Positions 16,187-24,825 of a stretch of DNA of 35,143 nt are shown piece after piece. Every line of letters starts with the position of its first letter. The first letter of the stretch is position 1. The notes below the pieces were generated by a model. The model was not told the DNA's origin, did not search any database, and was given only the letters and a program-made list of their open reading frames with translations. Made by a program: the position numbers and the translations under genes. The DNA lies in NCBI RefSeq assembly GCF_009764685.1, contig NZ_VHLM01000044.1, forward strand, positions 1-35,143, given 5' to 3'. The DNA comes from Flavobacterium sp. I-STPP5a (GTDB lineage: Bacteria > Bacteroidota > Bacteroidia > Flavobacteriales > Flavobacteriaceae).

Positions 16187-17083
16187 ATGTCAATAGCAGT
16201 AAATAACATTTCCAAAAGCTACGGTGCTCAAAAAGCATTAGATAACATTTCATTTTCAATTAACAAAGGAGAAATTGTTGGTTTTTTAGGTCCAAATGGA
16301 GCTGGAAAATCGACTTTGATGAAAATTTTAACTACCTACATTAACGCTGATGAAGGAACTGCCACGGTAAACGGGCAGGATGTAAACGCCAATCCAAAAG
16401 CGGTGCAACTTTCTATTGGGTACTTGCCGGAGCACAATCCGTTGTATTTGGATTTGTATGTTCGTGAATATTTAGCCTTTAACGCTGATGTGTACAAAGT
16501 TGCCAAATCTCGTATCGAAGAGGTAATTCAACTCACAGGTTTAAGTACCGAAAGCCACAAAAAAATAGGCCAACTCTCTAAAGGGTACCGCCAGCGTGTA
16601 GGATTGGCCAATGCACTACTGCACAATCCTGATGTTTTAATTTTGGATGAGCCTACCACTGGTTTAGATCCAAACCAGTTGATGGAGATTAGAAACGTAA
16701 TTAAAAACGTGGGAAAAGACAAGACTGTTTTTCTTTCAACACACATTATGCAAGAGGTGGAAGCCATTTGTGATCGTGTGATCATCATCAACAATGGTAA
16801 AATTGTTACCGATAAAAAACTGGATAACTTAATTTCTGAAGATAAAGAACAAGTAATTGAAGTGGAATTTGATTTTCAAGTTGAAGAACAAATGATTTCT
16901 AAAATTGAAAATCTTGTTTCGTATGTCAACATTCACGATATGATGTGGGAACTGACTTTTAAATCAGATAAAGACATGCGTTCTGTAGTCTTTGATTTTG
17001 CTCAAAACAATGGTTTGAAAACCTTACAACTCAATCAAAAGAATAAAAACTTAGAAGCGGTGTTTAGAGAGATTACGAAATAG
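16187..17083 (+). CDS. gldA: Gliding motility-associated ABC transporter ATP-binding subunit GldA
   Basis: A 298-residue ABC ATPase. Walker A GPNGAGKST (about residue 35), Q-loop YLPEHNPLY, signature LSKGYRQRVGLA, Walker B VLILDEPTTGLDPNQ, and the switch histidine in STHIMQ are all intact. Length and the YLPEHNPLY segment match GldA of gliding Bacteroidota, which works with GldF and GldG. Those membrane partners are not adjacent, as is usual for this gene. A general ABC-2 type exporter ATPase remains possible. Confidence 0.8.
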   Translation: MSIAVNNISKSYGAQKALDNISFSINKGEIVGFLGPNGAGKSTLMKILTTYINADEGTATVNGQDVNANPKAVQLSIGYLPEHNPLYLDLYVREYLAFNADVYKVAKSRIEEVIQLTGLSTESHKKIGQLSKGYRQRVGLANALLHNPDVLILDEPTTGLDPNQLMEIRNVIKNVGKDKTVFLSTHIMQEVEAICDRVIIINNGKIVTDKKLDNLISEDKEQVIEVEFDFQVEEQMISKIENLVSYVNIHDMMWELTFKSDKDMRSVVFDFAQNNGLKTLQLNQKNKNLEAVFREITK

Positions 17084-17123
17084 TTGGTAGTCGTCAGCTA
17101 TATTCTCGAATAAAATACAAATT

Positions 17124-17162
17124 ATAAAAAAAGCTTCCAGCCTTTGGAAGGCTAGAAGCTTT
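17124..17162 (-). terminator. Terminator of metF
   Basis: Two-part stem: AAAGCTTC / GAAGCTTT (17130-17137, 17155-17162), one mismatch, then AGCCTT / AAGGCT around a 3-nt loop. On the minus strand it is followed by a T run, 20 nt after the metF stop. It may also serve gldA on the plus strand, but the T run there is poor. Confidence 0.8.
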
Positions 17163-17181
17163 GGATATAAAGAATAAATTG

Positions 17182-18138
17182 CTAAAAAAGTTGGCTCGCA
17201 ATTTGACGGATATTTTCTGATTTACCCATCGAATAATAATGCAAAACGGGGACTCCAGCAGCCTTTAATTCGAGTGATTGTTGTATAGCCCATTCGATAC
17301 CCACTTGTTTTACATCTGCATTTGTTTTGCATTTGTCTACTGCATCAATTAAATCTTCGGGTAAATCAATCCTGAAAATTTGCGGTAAAATTTGCAAATG
17401 TCTTTGTACCGCCAATGGCTTGATGCCAGGAATAATAGGTACCGTAATTCCCATTTCTCTGGCTTTGGCAACAAATTCAAAATATTTAGCATTGTCAAAA
17501 AACATTTGTGTCACCACATAATCAGCGCCTGCGTCTACTTTTTCTTTTAACCTTTTCAAATCGGAAAGTAACGATGGAGATTCCAAATGTTTTTCAGGAT
17601 ATCCAGCCACACCAATACAAAAGTCAGCCTTATTGTCAACATGCATCACTTCATGCAAATATTTGCCTTCGTTCAACAATTTGATTTGCTGCACTAGATC
17701 AATAGCAAAGTTATTTCCACCCACTTTCGGAACAAAGGATTGTTCGTCCTTCATAGCATCGCCTCGCAACGCCATCACATTATTGATGCCCAGATAATGA
17801 CAATCTACTAGTAAATACTCTGTTTCTTCTTTGGTAAAACCACCGCACAATACATGAGGCACCGTATCTACGTTGTATTTATGGGTTATCGAAGCGCATA
17901 TTCCAAGGGTTCCTGGTCGCATTCTAGTTAGTTTTTTATCCAGTAAACCATTGCCTTTATCAACATAAATAAACTCCTCTCGTGAGGTAGTCACATCAAT
18001 AAATGGCGGTTTGAACTCCATCAAAGGATCAATGTTGTCATACAATTCTTGAATACTCTTGCCTTTTTGAGGCGGAATAATTTCAAATGAAAACAAAGTT
18101 TCTCCTTTGGCTTTTTCTATATGTTGTGTTACTTTCAT
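17182..18138 (-). CDS. metF: Methylenetetrahydrofolate reductase
   Basis: A 318-residue FAD enzyme that reduces 5,10-methylene-THF to 5-methyl-THF, the methyl donor for MetH. Family blocks: FSFEIIPPQKG with the catalytic Glu, FIDVTTS, HVLCGGFTKEE, LALRGD-like NNVMALRGDA, CIGVAGYPEKH, DAGADYVVTQMFFDN, and PIIPGIKPL. The start ATG at 18138 is preferred to one at 18162: the extra codons (MELETKNK) fall in an inverted spacer repeat (18145-18158 / 18203-18216) and are not part of the family. It lies 81 nt after metH2 in the same direction. Confidence 0.93.
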   Translation of the reverse strand: MKVTQHIEKAKGETLFSFEIIPPQKGKSIQELYDNIDPLMEFKPPFIDVTTSREEFIYVDKGNGLLDKKLTRMRPGTLGICASITHKYNVDTVPHVLCGGFTKEETEYLLVDCHYLGINNVMALRGDAMKDEQSFVPKVGGNNFAIDLVQQIKLLNEGKYLHEVMHVDNKADFCIGVAGYPEKHLESPSLLSDLKRLKEKVDAGADYVVTQMFFDNAKYFEFVAKAREMGITVPIIPGIKPLAVQRHLQILPQIFRIDLPEDLIDAVDKCKTNADVKQVGIEWAIQQSLELKAAGVPVLHYYSMGKSENIRQIASQLF

Positions 18139-18144
18139 TTTGTT

Positions 18145-18216
18145 TTTTGTTTCAAGTTCCAAGTTTAAAATTTAAAGTTCTCTCGAGTAACTTATAACCT
18201 TAAACTTGAAACAAAA
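18145..18216. repeat. Inverted repeat spanning the metH2-metF junction
   Basis: Perfect 14-bp arms TTTTGTTTCAAGTT (18145-18158) and AACTTGAAACAAAA (18203-18216). Between them are degenerate AAGTTTAAA units. The right arm ends just before the metH2 stop. It may also act as a weak hairpin between the two genes. Confidence 0.6.
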
Positions 18217-18219
18217 TTC

Positions 18220-21200
18220 CTAATCGGCTATATTCGGATTCAACCATTTCATGGCTACATCAGTGGAAACATTTCTTCTTTTGGCGTAGTCAATTACTTG
18301 ATCTTCTTTAATTTTTCCGAGTCCAAAATACTTGCTTTCTGGATTCCCAAAGTAATAACCCGATACTGATGAAGCCGGCCACATCGCCATACTTTCTGTC
18401 AAAGTCACACCGATTTCTTCTTCAACGTTTAATAATTTCCAAATTGTGGGTTTCTCTAAATGATCCGGACAAGCTGGATATCCAGGCGCTGGTCGAATCC
18501 CTTTATAAACCTCATCAATCATATCTTCGGTAGATAAATTCTCATCAGCGGCATAACCCCAAATTTCTTTACGTACTTTCTCGTGTAAATATTCAGCAAA
18601 AGCTTCTGCAAAACGATCAGCCAATGCTTTCACCATAATCGAATTATAATCATCTAAATCCTTTTCGAATTCAGCCGCCCATTCGTCCACACCAAAACCA
18701 GTAGTCACACAAAAAGCTCCCATATAATCGACTTTCCCACTTTCTTTTGGAGCAATAAAATCAGACAAAGCGATGTTAGGCGCTCCTTTGGTTTTTTGAG
18801 ATTGTTGGCGTAAAGTCAAAAAGAGCCCCCTAACCCCCAAAGGGGGAACTATCTGCTTTGTAGACAACTCCTTGCTGATTTTTTCAATTGTTTCATGTAA
18901 ATTATTCAATACCTCTTTATTAGTGTATCTAACCACTTTAAAACCCTTAGATTCTAGCCAAATAGTTCTCTCTCTGTCAAGGTCAATTTGTTCGGGATGA
19001 TTATGAATAGATCCATCTACTTCAATAACTAGCTTTTTTTCCAAACACACAAAATCAACTATATATTCCCCTATTACATGTTGCCTTCTAAATTTATACC
19101 CTTCTACTCCTCTATTAGATAAAACATTCCATAGCATTTTCTCAGCTTCTGTTGGTTTGTTTCTCATCTCTTTAGCGCGTTCTTTTAAAACATCATACAT
19201 AATAGGATTTGCTGTTTCCCAAGTTTGTTTTGCTGTTTCGAGAGTAGCTCCCCCTTCGGGGGCGGGGGGGGCTTCATATAGTTCAATATCATCATCATTG
19301 ATTTGATTCGCCGGAAAAATGCCGTAAATACCTTTGGCAGTTAATTTCTTCTCTTGTAAAATAACTTTTAGCATGGCTTGTGCATCTGCAAAAACCGAAG
19401 TCGCTTGTTCGCCCACTACCTCATCGGTCAAAATAGCTGGATATTTCCCAAACAATTCCCAAGTTCTAAAAAACGGCGTCCAATCGATATAAGGCACCAA
19501 AGTTTCTAAATCTACCTCTACGATTTGCTTACCAATTACTTTAGGTTTCACCGGAGTGAAATTATCCCAATCCAATTGTAATTTATTTTTACGGGCTTGC
19601 TCAATAGTCAAGAAGTTCTTGTCGCGGGAACGATTCAAAAACGTTTCTCTAAACGCATCGTATTCTGCACGAATATCACTGGCATATATTTTTCGGTTGT
19701 GATCCAATAAATTTCCAGCAACCGTTACCGCTCTCGAGGCATCGTTGACGTGAATTACCGTTTCACTGTATTGCGGCGCAATTTTCACGGCCGTATGCGC
19801 ACGCGAAGTTGTTGCACCACCAATCATTACTGGAATTTTCAGTCCTCTTTTATCCAATTCCTTAGCGAGATACACCATTTCATCAAGCGATGGCGTAATC
19901 AATCCGCTCAATCCGATAATATCTACTTCATGTTCAATAGCTGCTGCAATAATTTTTTCTGGAGGCACCATTACACCTAGATCGACAATCTCATAATTGT
20001 TACAGGCCAATACCACCGAAACTATATTTTTTCCAATATCATGAACATCACCTTTTACGGTTGCCATCAGGATTTTTCCGTTCCCAGATTTGTCTCCAAC
20101 TTGCTTTGCCGCTTCAATAAAAGGTAAAAGATAAGCCACTGCTTTTTTCATTACTCGTGCCGATTTCACCACTTGTGGCAAAAACATTTTACCCGAACCA
20201 AACAAATCACCCACGACATTCATTCCGGTCATCAAGTTGATTTCTATTACTTCAATGGGTTTTGTAGCAGCTTGCCGCGCTTCTTCAACATCTTCTTCAA
20301 TAAACGCATCCACTCCTTTTACTAATGAGTGCGTGATTCTTTCTTGAACCGTTCCAGAACGCCATTCTAAAACTGCCTTTTCATTTGTTTTGGATCCGTC
20401 GCCTTTTACATTCTCCGCAAAATCAAGCAAACGTTCTGTCGCATCGTCGCGTCTGTCCAGAATCACATCTTCAACATGCTCCAATAAATCTTTCGGAATC
20501 TCATCATATATCGACAACATTTCTGGGTTTACAATCCCCATTGTCATTCCGTTTTGAATGGCGTGGTACAAGAAAACCGAGTGCATCGCCTCACGAACCG
20601 TATCGTTCCCTCTAAATGAAAACGAAACGTTACTCACCCCACCGCTGATGTGTGCGTGCGGTAAATTTTCGCGAACCCACTTGGTTCCTCTAAAGAAATC
20701 CAATGCATTCAAGCGGTGCTCTTCCATACCTGTTGCTACTGGGAAAATATTCAAATCGAAGATGATATCTTGCGGCGGAAATCCAATTCCCACCAAAATA
20801 TCATACGAACGCTGACAAATTTCAACACGCCTTTCGTAATTATCCGCCTGACCCACTTCGTCAAAAGCCATCACAATTACCGCCGCACCATAACGCTTTA
20901 TCAATTTAGCATGGTGAATAAAAGCTTCTTCGCCTTCTTTCAACGAAATCGAATTCACAACACATTTCCCTTGTACGACTTTCAAACCCGCCTCAATGAT
21001 TTCCCATTTTGAGCTGTCAATCATAATCGGCACTCGCGAAATATCCGGTTCAGCCGCAATCAAATTCAGGAATTTTGTCATCGCATATGCGCCATCGAGC
21101 ATTCCCTCATCCATGTTAATATCGATAATCTGTGCACCGCCTTCTACTTGCTGGCGCGCAATATCAAGCGCTTCGTCGTATTTTTCTTCCTTAATCAATC

Positions 21201-21321
21201 GAAGAAATTTTCTCGAACCCGTCACATTGGTTCGTTCCCCTACATTCACAAATACACTTTCGGGTGTTATGATTAAGGGTTCTAATCCTGATAATACTAG
21301 GTTTCTTCTTTTTTCTGCCAT
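18220..21321 (-). CDS. metH: Methionine synthase, large part (pterin, cobalamin, activation domains) with in-frame nuclease-domain insert
   Basis: A 1033-residue protein lacking the homocysteine-binding module, which is encoded by the preceding gene. Order: methyl-THF-binding barrel (about 20-290, [14 protein letters not shown]); cobalamin cap and B12 domain (about 320-560) with DVHDIG, His427 being the Co ligand; and the AdoMet activation domain (about 600-1033) with [12 protein letters not shown] and SKYFGLGKI. The activation domain is interrupted after DDDIELYE by residues 684-832, a foreign DUF559-like segment, then resumes with [11 protein letters not shown]. Without the insert it would be 884 residues, near the usual size. 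The frame is open throughout, so the host protein may stay functional with a surface insertion. Confidence 0.92.
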   Translation of the reverse strand: MAEKRRNLVLSGLEPLIITPESVFVNVGERTNVTGSRKFLRLIKEEKYDEALDIARQQVEGGAQIIDINMDEGMLDGAYAMTKFLNLIAAEPDISRVPIMIDSSKWEIIEAGLKVVQGKCVVNSISLKEGEEAFIHHAKLIKRYGAAVIVMAFDEVGQADNYERRVEICQRSYDILVGIGFPPQDIIFDLNIFPVATGMEEHRLNALDFFRGTKWVRENLPHAHISGGVSNVSFSFRGNDTVREAMHSVFLYHAIQNGMTMGIVNPEMLSIYDEIPKDLLEHVEDVILDRRDDATERLLDFAENVKGDGSKTNEKAVLEWRSGTVQERITHSLVKGVDAFIEEDVEEARQAATKPIEVIEINLMTGMNVVGDLFGSGKMFLPQVVKSARVMKKAVAYLLPFIEAAKQVGDKSGNGKILMATVKGDVHDIGKNIVSVVLACNNYEIVDLGVMVPPEKIIAAAIEHEVDIIGLSGLITPSLDEMVYLAKELDKRGLKIPVMIGGATTSRAHTAVKIAPQYSETVIHVNDASRAVTVAGNLLDHNRKIYASDIRAEYDAFRETFLNRSRDKNFLTIEQARKNKLQLDWDNFTPVKPKVIGKQIVEVDLETLVPYIDWTPFFRTWELFGKYPAILTDEVVGEQATSVFADAQAMLKVILQEKKLTAKGIYGIFPANQINDDDIELYEAPPAPEGGATLETAKQTWETANPIMYDVLKERAKEMRNKPTEAEKMLWNVLSNRGVEGYKFRRQHVIGEYIVDFVCLEKKLVIEVDGSIHNHPEQIDLDRERTIWLESKGFKVVRYTNKEVLNNLHETIEKISKELSTKQIVPPLGVRGLFLTLRQQSQKTKGAPNIALSDFIAPKESGKVDYMGAFCVTTGFGVDEWAAEFEKDLDDYNSIMVKALADRFAEAFAEYLHEKVRKEIWGYAADENLSTEDMIDEVYKGIRPAPGYPACPDHLEKPTIWKLLNVEEEIGVTLTESMAMWPASSVSGYYFGNPESKYFGLGKIKEDQVIDYAKRRNVSTDVAMKWLNPNIAD
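18825..18849. repeat. Inverted terminal repeat (metF-side) of the metH2 insert
   Basis: Plus strand form G-C5-TAA-C5-AAA-G5-AAC. In metH2 it is translated on the minus strand as VPPLGVRG. It is the inverse of the repeat at the other end of the insert. Confidence 0.8.
18826..19272 (-). mobile_element. Palindrome-bounded element encoding a DUF559/Vsr-like nuclease domain, inserted in metH2
   Basis: 447 bp (149 codons), in frame. Its protein has [20 protein letters not shown], then GEYIVDFVC and [13 protein letters not shown], then [20 protein letters not shown]: the hallmark blocks of DUF559, a PD-(D/E)xK-fold family related to very-short-patch repair endonucleases. Candidate active-site residues are Asp756, Glu767 and Asp769 with His773. 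The segment starts and ends in inverted copies of the G/C-rich palindrome. Internal ATG codons (residues 708, 719) could give a free nuclease. No intein-type splice-junction residues are visible. Whether it moves is inference. Confidence 0.8.
19247..19272. repeat. Inverted terminal repeat (metH1-side) of the metH2 insert
   Basis: A diverged copy of the palindrome: on the minus strand, G-C8-G-C5-GAA-G5-AGC. It is translated as APPAPEGGA. The TAA of the consensus is replaced by a C/G run, which removes the stop codon this reading frame would otherwise contain. Confidence 0.75.
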
Positions 21322-21430
21322 TTCTTTATTTTGAGTTACTCAATTACTACCAAAACTAGACTGAGTTTTTATTTTTTTATTTATTGCAAAGTTTTCGAAA
21401 CCTTACCATTTTATTTTAATTCTTTTTTGG

Positions 21431-21550
21431 GCGTGTCCCTCCAAAAAAAGTCGGGTCGGGCTATTCGTTCCCGCTCTTTTTCTTGAATTGCCTCGGGTTT
21501 AAACCCGAGGCAATTCAAGAAAAAGGAGCTCCACTGCTATCCCTCACGGG
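21431..21550. repeat. Variable-core palindromic repeat, copy 3, with a perfect 50-bp palindrome
   Basis: The core 21476-21525 is a perfect palindrome with 25-bp arms and no loop, centred between 21500 and 21501 (central block CTCGGGTTTAAACCCGAG). Flanks on the minus strand: GTGAGGGATAGCAGTGG on the left and AGCGGGAACGAATAGCCCG on the right, then a tail with CCCGACCCGAC and GGAGGGACACGC shared with copy 1 (5077-5170). It lies between metH1 and metH2. Confidence 0.75.
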
Positions 21551-21637
21551 GGTTTTGTGCAATACAACACCATTTTTATTTCAATGAAACGACACCGTTT
21601 TTTAATTGATAACGGAATGAATTTTCCTCTTACATCC

Positions 21638-21657
21638 CAACGGATTAAAATCCGTTG
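21638..21657. repeat. Short palindrome CAACGGATT-N2-AATCCGTTG
   Basis: Perfect 9-bp arms with a 2-nt spacer. It belongs to the repeat-filled region between metH1 and metH2 (21322-21924), in which I see no convincing gene. Confidence 0.5.
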
Positions 21658-21699
21658 CTACAAAATGGGTCGTTCTTATGGAACTTTTATGCTGCTATC

Positions 21700-21779
21700 G
21701 CGAGCGTCCTGCTTGTGCTTATTCTTTTTGTTAAAAATCTTGTTCCTGCATTTATAATGTACACGAGCGGGACGCTCGC
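21700..21779. repeat. 80-bp MITE-like element with 18-bp inverted ends
   Basis: Left arm GCGAGCGTCCTGCTTGTG (21700-21717) and right arm CACGAGCGGGACGCTCGC (21762-21779) pair at 16 of 18 positions; both mismatches would be G-U pairs in RNA. The 44-bp interior is AT-rich and has no ORF. Further downstream, 21800-21865 resembles the CTTCG...TTCCTCAGAATGACA type of dispersed repeat. Confidence 0.55.
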
Positions 21780-21924
21780 TGTGGAATCTAAACAAGTCGC
21801 TCACATAACAAAGATTTCTTCGCCAGTTCGCTATAGCTTGGGTGTTCGTTCCTCAGAATGACAAACTAACCACTAAATTGCATTTTTTTCCTTTCCATTA
21901 AAAACAGCAGTACCCAACCAAAAA

Positions 21925-22962
21925 CTACATCACCGCAGTCGAAACCCTCGGTTTATAATCCTTAGCGATATCCGCAATCAATTTAATATGATTTGGGGTT
22001 GTTCCGCAACAACCACCTATGATATTGACCAAATTATCATCGAGATATTCTTTGATAAAAGCTTGCATTTGTTCTGGTGTTTCATCGTATTCTCCAAAGG
22101 CATTAGGTAAACCTGCATTAGGATGCGCTGACACGTTGAACGATGTGTTTTGCGACAAGGTTTGTAAATACGGCTTGAGTAAATCGGCACCTAGGGCGCA
22201 ATTGAATCCTACGCTCAACAACGGTATATGCGACACCGAAACTAAGAAAGCCTCAACGGTTTGTCCCGAAAGTGTTCTTCCGGAAGCATCAGTTATCGTT
22301 CCAGAGACCATAATAGGAATATCAAGATTGCGTTCGTCTTTTACTTCTTCAATGGCAAAAAGCGCTGCTTTGGCATTTAAAGTATCAAAAATAGTTTCTA
22401 CCAAAAGTAAATCGCAACCACCATCCATAAGCGCTTCTACTTGTTGCTTGTACGCAATGCGCAAATCATCAAAAGTTACAGCTCTGTAACCGGGATCGTT
22501 TACATCTGGCGACATGCTTGCTGTTCTATTCGTAGGTCCAATGGAACCCGCAACAAAACGAGGTTTGTCTGGATTTTTAGCGGTAAATTCATCGGCTACT
22601 TCGCGGGCTATTTTTGCCGACTCATAGTTCAATTCATACACATATTCTTCAAGATAGTAATCGGCCATACCAATGGTGGTTCCTGAGAAGGTATTGGTTT
22701 CAACAATATCAGCTCCAGCTTCAAAATAAGCGGCGTGCACGTCTTTTATGGCTTGTGGCTGCGTGAGCGACAATAAATCGTTGTTTCCTTTTAGCGAATG
22801 CGGAAAATCCTTGAAACGTTCTCCTCTAAAATCTTCTTCGGAGAAATTGTAACGTTGCAACATGGTTCCCATAGCTCCATCAAGGATGAGTATTCTTTCT
22901 AAAAGAGCCCCCCTAACCCCCGAAGGGGGAGTTACTGCTGATGCTTTCATAATATTTGACAT
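21925..22962 (-). CDS. Methionine synthase, homocysteine S-methyltransferase module
   Basis: A 345-residue homocysteine-binding barrel, the first module of cobalamin-dependent MetH encoded as a separate gene. The family start [20 protein letters not shown] is present. Zinc-binding cysteines are in VGFNCALGA and [10 protein letters not shown] near the end. It must act with the metH2 product, which holds methyl-THF and B12. Its first 20 or so residues (including [12 protein letters not shown]) are not of the family: they are encoded by a copy of the G/C-rich palindrome at 22907-22931. Two ATGs (22962 and 22950) lie upstream of the repeat and none between it and the domain, so the repeat is translated either way. 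Confidence 0.93.
   Translation of the reverse strand: MSNIMKASAVTPPSGVRGALLERILILDGAMGTMLQRYNFSEEDFRGERFKDFPHSLKGNNDLLSLTQPQAIKDVHAAYFEAGADIVETNTFSGTTIGMADYYLEEYVYELNYESAKIAREVADEFTAKNPDKPRFVAGSIGPTNRTASMSPDVNDPGYRAVTFDDLRIAYKQQVEALMDGGCDLLLVETIFDTLNAKAALFAIEEVKDERNLDIPIMVSGTITDASGRTLSGQTVEAFLVSVSHIPLLSVGFNCALGADLLKPYLQTLSQNTSFNVSAHPNAGLPNAFGEYDETPEQMQAFIKEYLDDNLVNIIGGCCGTTPNHIKLIADIAKDYKPRVSTAVM
22907..22931. repeat. G/C-rich palindromic element translated in the metH1 N-terminus
   Basis: Plus strand G-C6-TAA-C5-GAA-G5-AG. It is read on the minus strand as TPPSGVRGA, in the same orientation and frame as the metF-side repeat of the metH2 insert (PPLGVRG). Confidence 0.8.
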
Positions 22963-22994
22963 AACTTATGATAATTGAAATCTAGAAAATATTC

Positions 22995-23025
22995 TAAATC
23001 TATACTTTTGAATAATAATTACAAA
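22995..23025 (-). promoter_or_regulatory. Probable promoter of metH1
   Basis: Minus strand: TTTG (23022-23025), 19 nt, TAGATTTA (22995-23002, one mismatch to TAnnTTTG). The first ATG is 33 nt downstream, leaving no room for a large riboswitch. Confidence 0.5.
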
Positions 23026-23045
23026 AGTTCACTATTTTAACTCTT

Positions 23046-23165
23046 TAGCCCCGATTGCAGTGAAAATCCTTTTATTTTTTTCTTTAAAAAATAAAAGATT
23101 ACTTCACTAAACTTTCATTTTAAACGGAGTTCAGTGAACTTCGTTTGTAACGGAAAGCGGGAACG
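23046..23165. repeat. Variable-core palindromic repeat, copy 4, with a second hairpin
   Basis: Left flank AGCCCCGATTGCAGTGAAAA then TCC. The core has 11-bp arms TTTTATTTTTT (23070-23080) and its complement at 23086-23096. The right flank ends AACGGAAAGCGGGAACG. Between core and right flank sits an extra imperfect palindrome, 23122-23146 (AAACGGAGTTCA, G, TGAACTTCGTTT). The rest of the gap (23166-23467) shows nothing clear. Confidence 0.65.
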
Positions 23166-23470
23166 ATTATGACTGAAAATCGCCATTAATCTGCTCTAAA
23201 AAATTCGATAAGTTGTCAAGAAAAGGTTTGAGAAATACTGTAGAAGTATTCTTGTGTTATCTATCTTTGATACTGGTTGTATAAAGTAGAATGTAGCACC
23301 TTCTTTAAAAAAATAAAGGGTTGCTAAGGTTTCATTGGGTCTTTCCCTCCGCCTTTCGTGATAACTTTCAATAAATATATGAACAGTGCAAAGGAACGAC
23401 ATAGCGCTAACAATTGCAAGTATTTTTTTTAAAGATTCTTAGGTAGTTTGTTGCAAAACTTTAAAATAAA

Positions 23471-23522
23471 AAAGGTTCTGAATTACTAAGATTTTAACCA
23501 ATCTTAGCAACTCAGAACCTTT
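23471..23522 (-). terminator. Terminator of the ferredoxin-NADP reductase gene
   Basis: Arms 23471-23493 and 23500-23522 pair over about 21 of 23 positions (AAAGGTTCTGA / TCAGAACCTTT outer, CTAAGATT / AATCTTAG inner). On the minus strand the stem is followed by a T-rich tract, 19 nt after the stop. Confidence 0.82.
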
Positions 23523-23540
23523 GTAACTCTGCAACTTTAT

Positions 23541-24593
23541 TTACACGATGGCTTTTACAACCGCTTTTGGAGCTTCTTTACGAGTTCCGTCAAAACCATC
23601 TACACCAGAAACGGTAGTGTATTTTAACACATAACGCTTGCCTGGATTAATGATTTGGTAGGCCGCTTGACACATTAAAGTGGCTTCGTGGAATCCGCAC
23701 AAAATCAATTTTAATTTTCCTGGATAGGTATTTACGTCACCAATGGCGAAAATTCCAGGAATATTAGTTTGGTAATCTAAAGCGTTGTTTACTTTGATGG
23801 CGTTTTTCTCGATTTCTAATCCCCAGTCGCCGATAGGACCTAACTTTGGAGTAAGACCAAAAAGCGGAATAAAGTAATCCGTTTCGATAGTGCGTTGTGC
23901 ACCATTTTCCTCGACTACAACTGCCTCAAGATGCTCAGCTCCTTTTAAACCTACTACTTCACCTGGAGTAATCATTTTAATTTTACCAGAAGTCTTTAAC
24001 TCTTGTACTTTTTCTACAGAGTCTAAAGCACCACGAAACTCGTTGCGACGGTGAATCAAAGTCACTTCTGAAGCTACATTTGACAAAAAGATACTCCAAT
24101 CCAAAGCCGAATCTCCACCTCCAGCAATAACTACGCGCTTGTCACGGAATTTTTCTGGATTTTTAATGAAGTATTTAATTCCTTTGTCTTCGTAAAATTC
24201 GATGTCCTCAATCAATGGTTTTCTTGGTTCAAAACTACCTAATCCACCAGCAATAGCAATCACTGGCGCATGGAATTTTTTGCCTTTGTTTGAAGTTACA
24301 ATAAATGTTCCGTCTTCTTGTTTTTCAATTGTTTCGGCACGTTCACCCAAGGTAAAACCTGGTTCGAACTGCTTGATTTGCTCCATTAAATTATCTACTA
24401 AATCGCCAGCCAATACTTCCGGAAATCCAGGAATATCATAAATAGGCTTTTTAGGATATAACTCTGATAACTGCCCTCCTGCTTGTGGTAAAGCATCTAA
24501 AATATGGCATTTTAATTTTAATAATCCTGCTTCAAAAACTGCAAATAAACCTGTTGGCCCCGCGCCAATAATGAGTATGTCTGTTTTAATCAT
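23541..24593 (-). CDS. Ferredoxin--NADP(+) reductase, thioredoxin-reductase-like type
   Basis: A 350-residue flavoprotein of the YumC-type FNR family. The FAD motif is IIGAGPTGLFAVFEAG at the N-terminus, then QAGGQLSELYPKKPIYD, the NADP motif VVIAGGGDSALDW, and the C-terminal FAD block GIFAIGDVNTYPGKLKLI. The CxxC pair of thioredoxin reductases is absent, which supports the FNR assignment. It lies after the sulfate-assimilation genes in the same direction, so it may reduce ferredoxin for the sulfite reductase encoded upstream. The 232-nt gap before it (24594-24825) shows no clear promoter. Confidence 0.9.
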   Translation of the reverse strand: MIKTDILIIGAGPTGLFAVFEAGLLKLKCHILDALPQAGGQLSELYPKKPIYDIPGFPEVLAGDLVDNLMEQIKQFEPGFTLGERAETIEKQEDGTFIVTSNKGKKFHAPVIAIAGGLGSFEPRKPLIEDIEFYEDKGIKYFIKNPEKFRDKRVVIAGGGDSALDWSIFLSNVASEVTLIHRRNEFRGALDSVEKVQELKTSGKIKMITPGEVVGLKGAEHLEAVVVEENGAQRTIETDYFIPLFGLTPKLGPIGDWGLEIEKNAIKVNNALDYQTNIPGIFAIGDVNTYPGKLKLILCGFHEATLMCQAAYQIINPGKRYVLKYTTVSGVDGFDGTRKEAPKAVVKAIV

Positions 24594-24825
24594 TTTGATT
24601 TAATTTAGTATCCTTTGTTGCGCCTCCAGTTATACTTGTAGGCTGTTATGGAAATTGTTAATTGTGTTTTTTTTTATGTTGTTGTATTGAATCTAGGCGC
24701 TCAATCCTTTTAATTTTAATTGAGTACAAATATCACTATTCTGTTTAGTTAAAAAAACAGAAATTGATTATTAAGAACTATTACATCTTATCTTTTCGCT
24801 ATGAGCTTGAGATTCTGTTTAGTAC

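Noticed and set aside
18826..19272. Insert in MetH2 as an intein
   Set aside because: There is no Cys/Ser at the N-terminal junction, no His-Asn followed by Cys/Ser/Thr at the C-terminal junction, and 149 residues with a DUF559 core do not resemble a Hint domain.
21557..21861. Two short plus-strand ORFs between metH1 and metH2
   Set aside because: They translate dispersed repeats and have no family features.
21925..22962. metH1 and metH2 as a frameshifted single gene
   Set aside because: About 600 bp of repeats separate them, both have proper ends, and a split homocysteine module is, as I know it, common in this group.
23196..23402. 68-codon ORF on the minus strand between metH1 and the ferredoxin reductase
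   Set aside because: No recognisable domain, non-ATG-like context and location in a repeat-containing gap; not supported.
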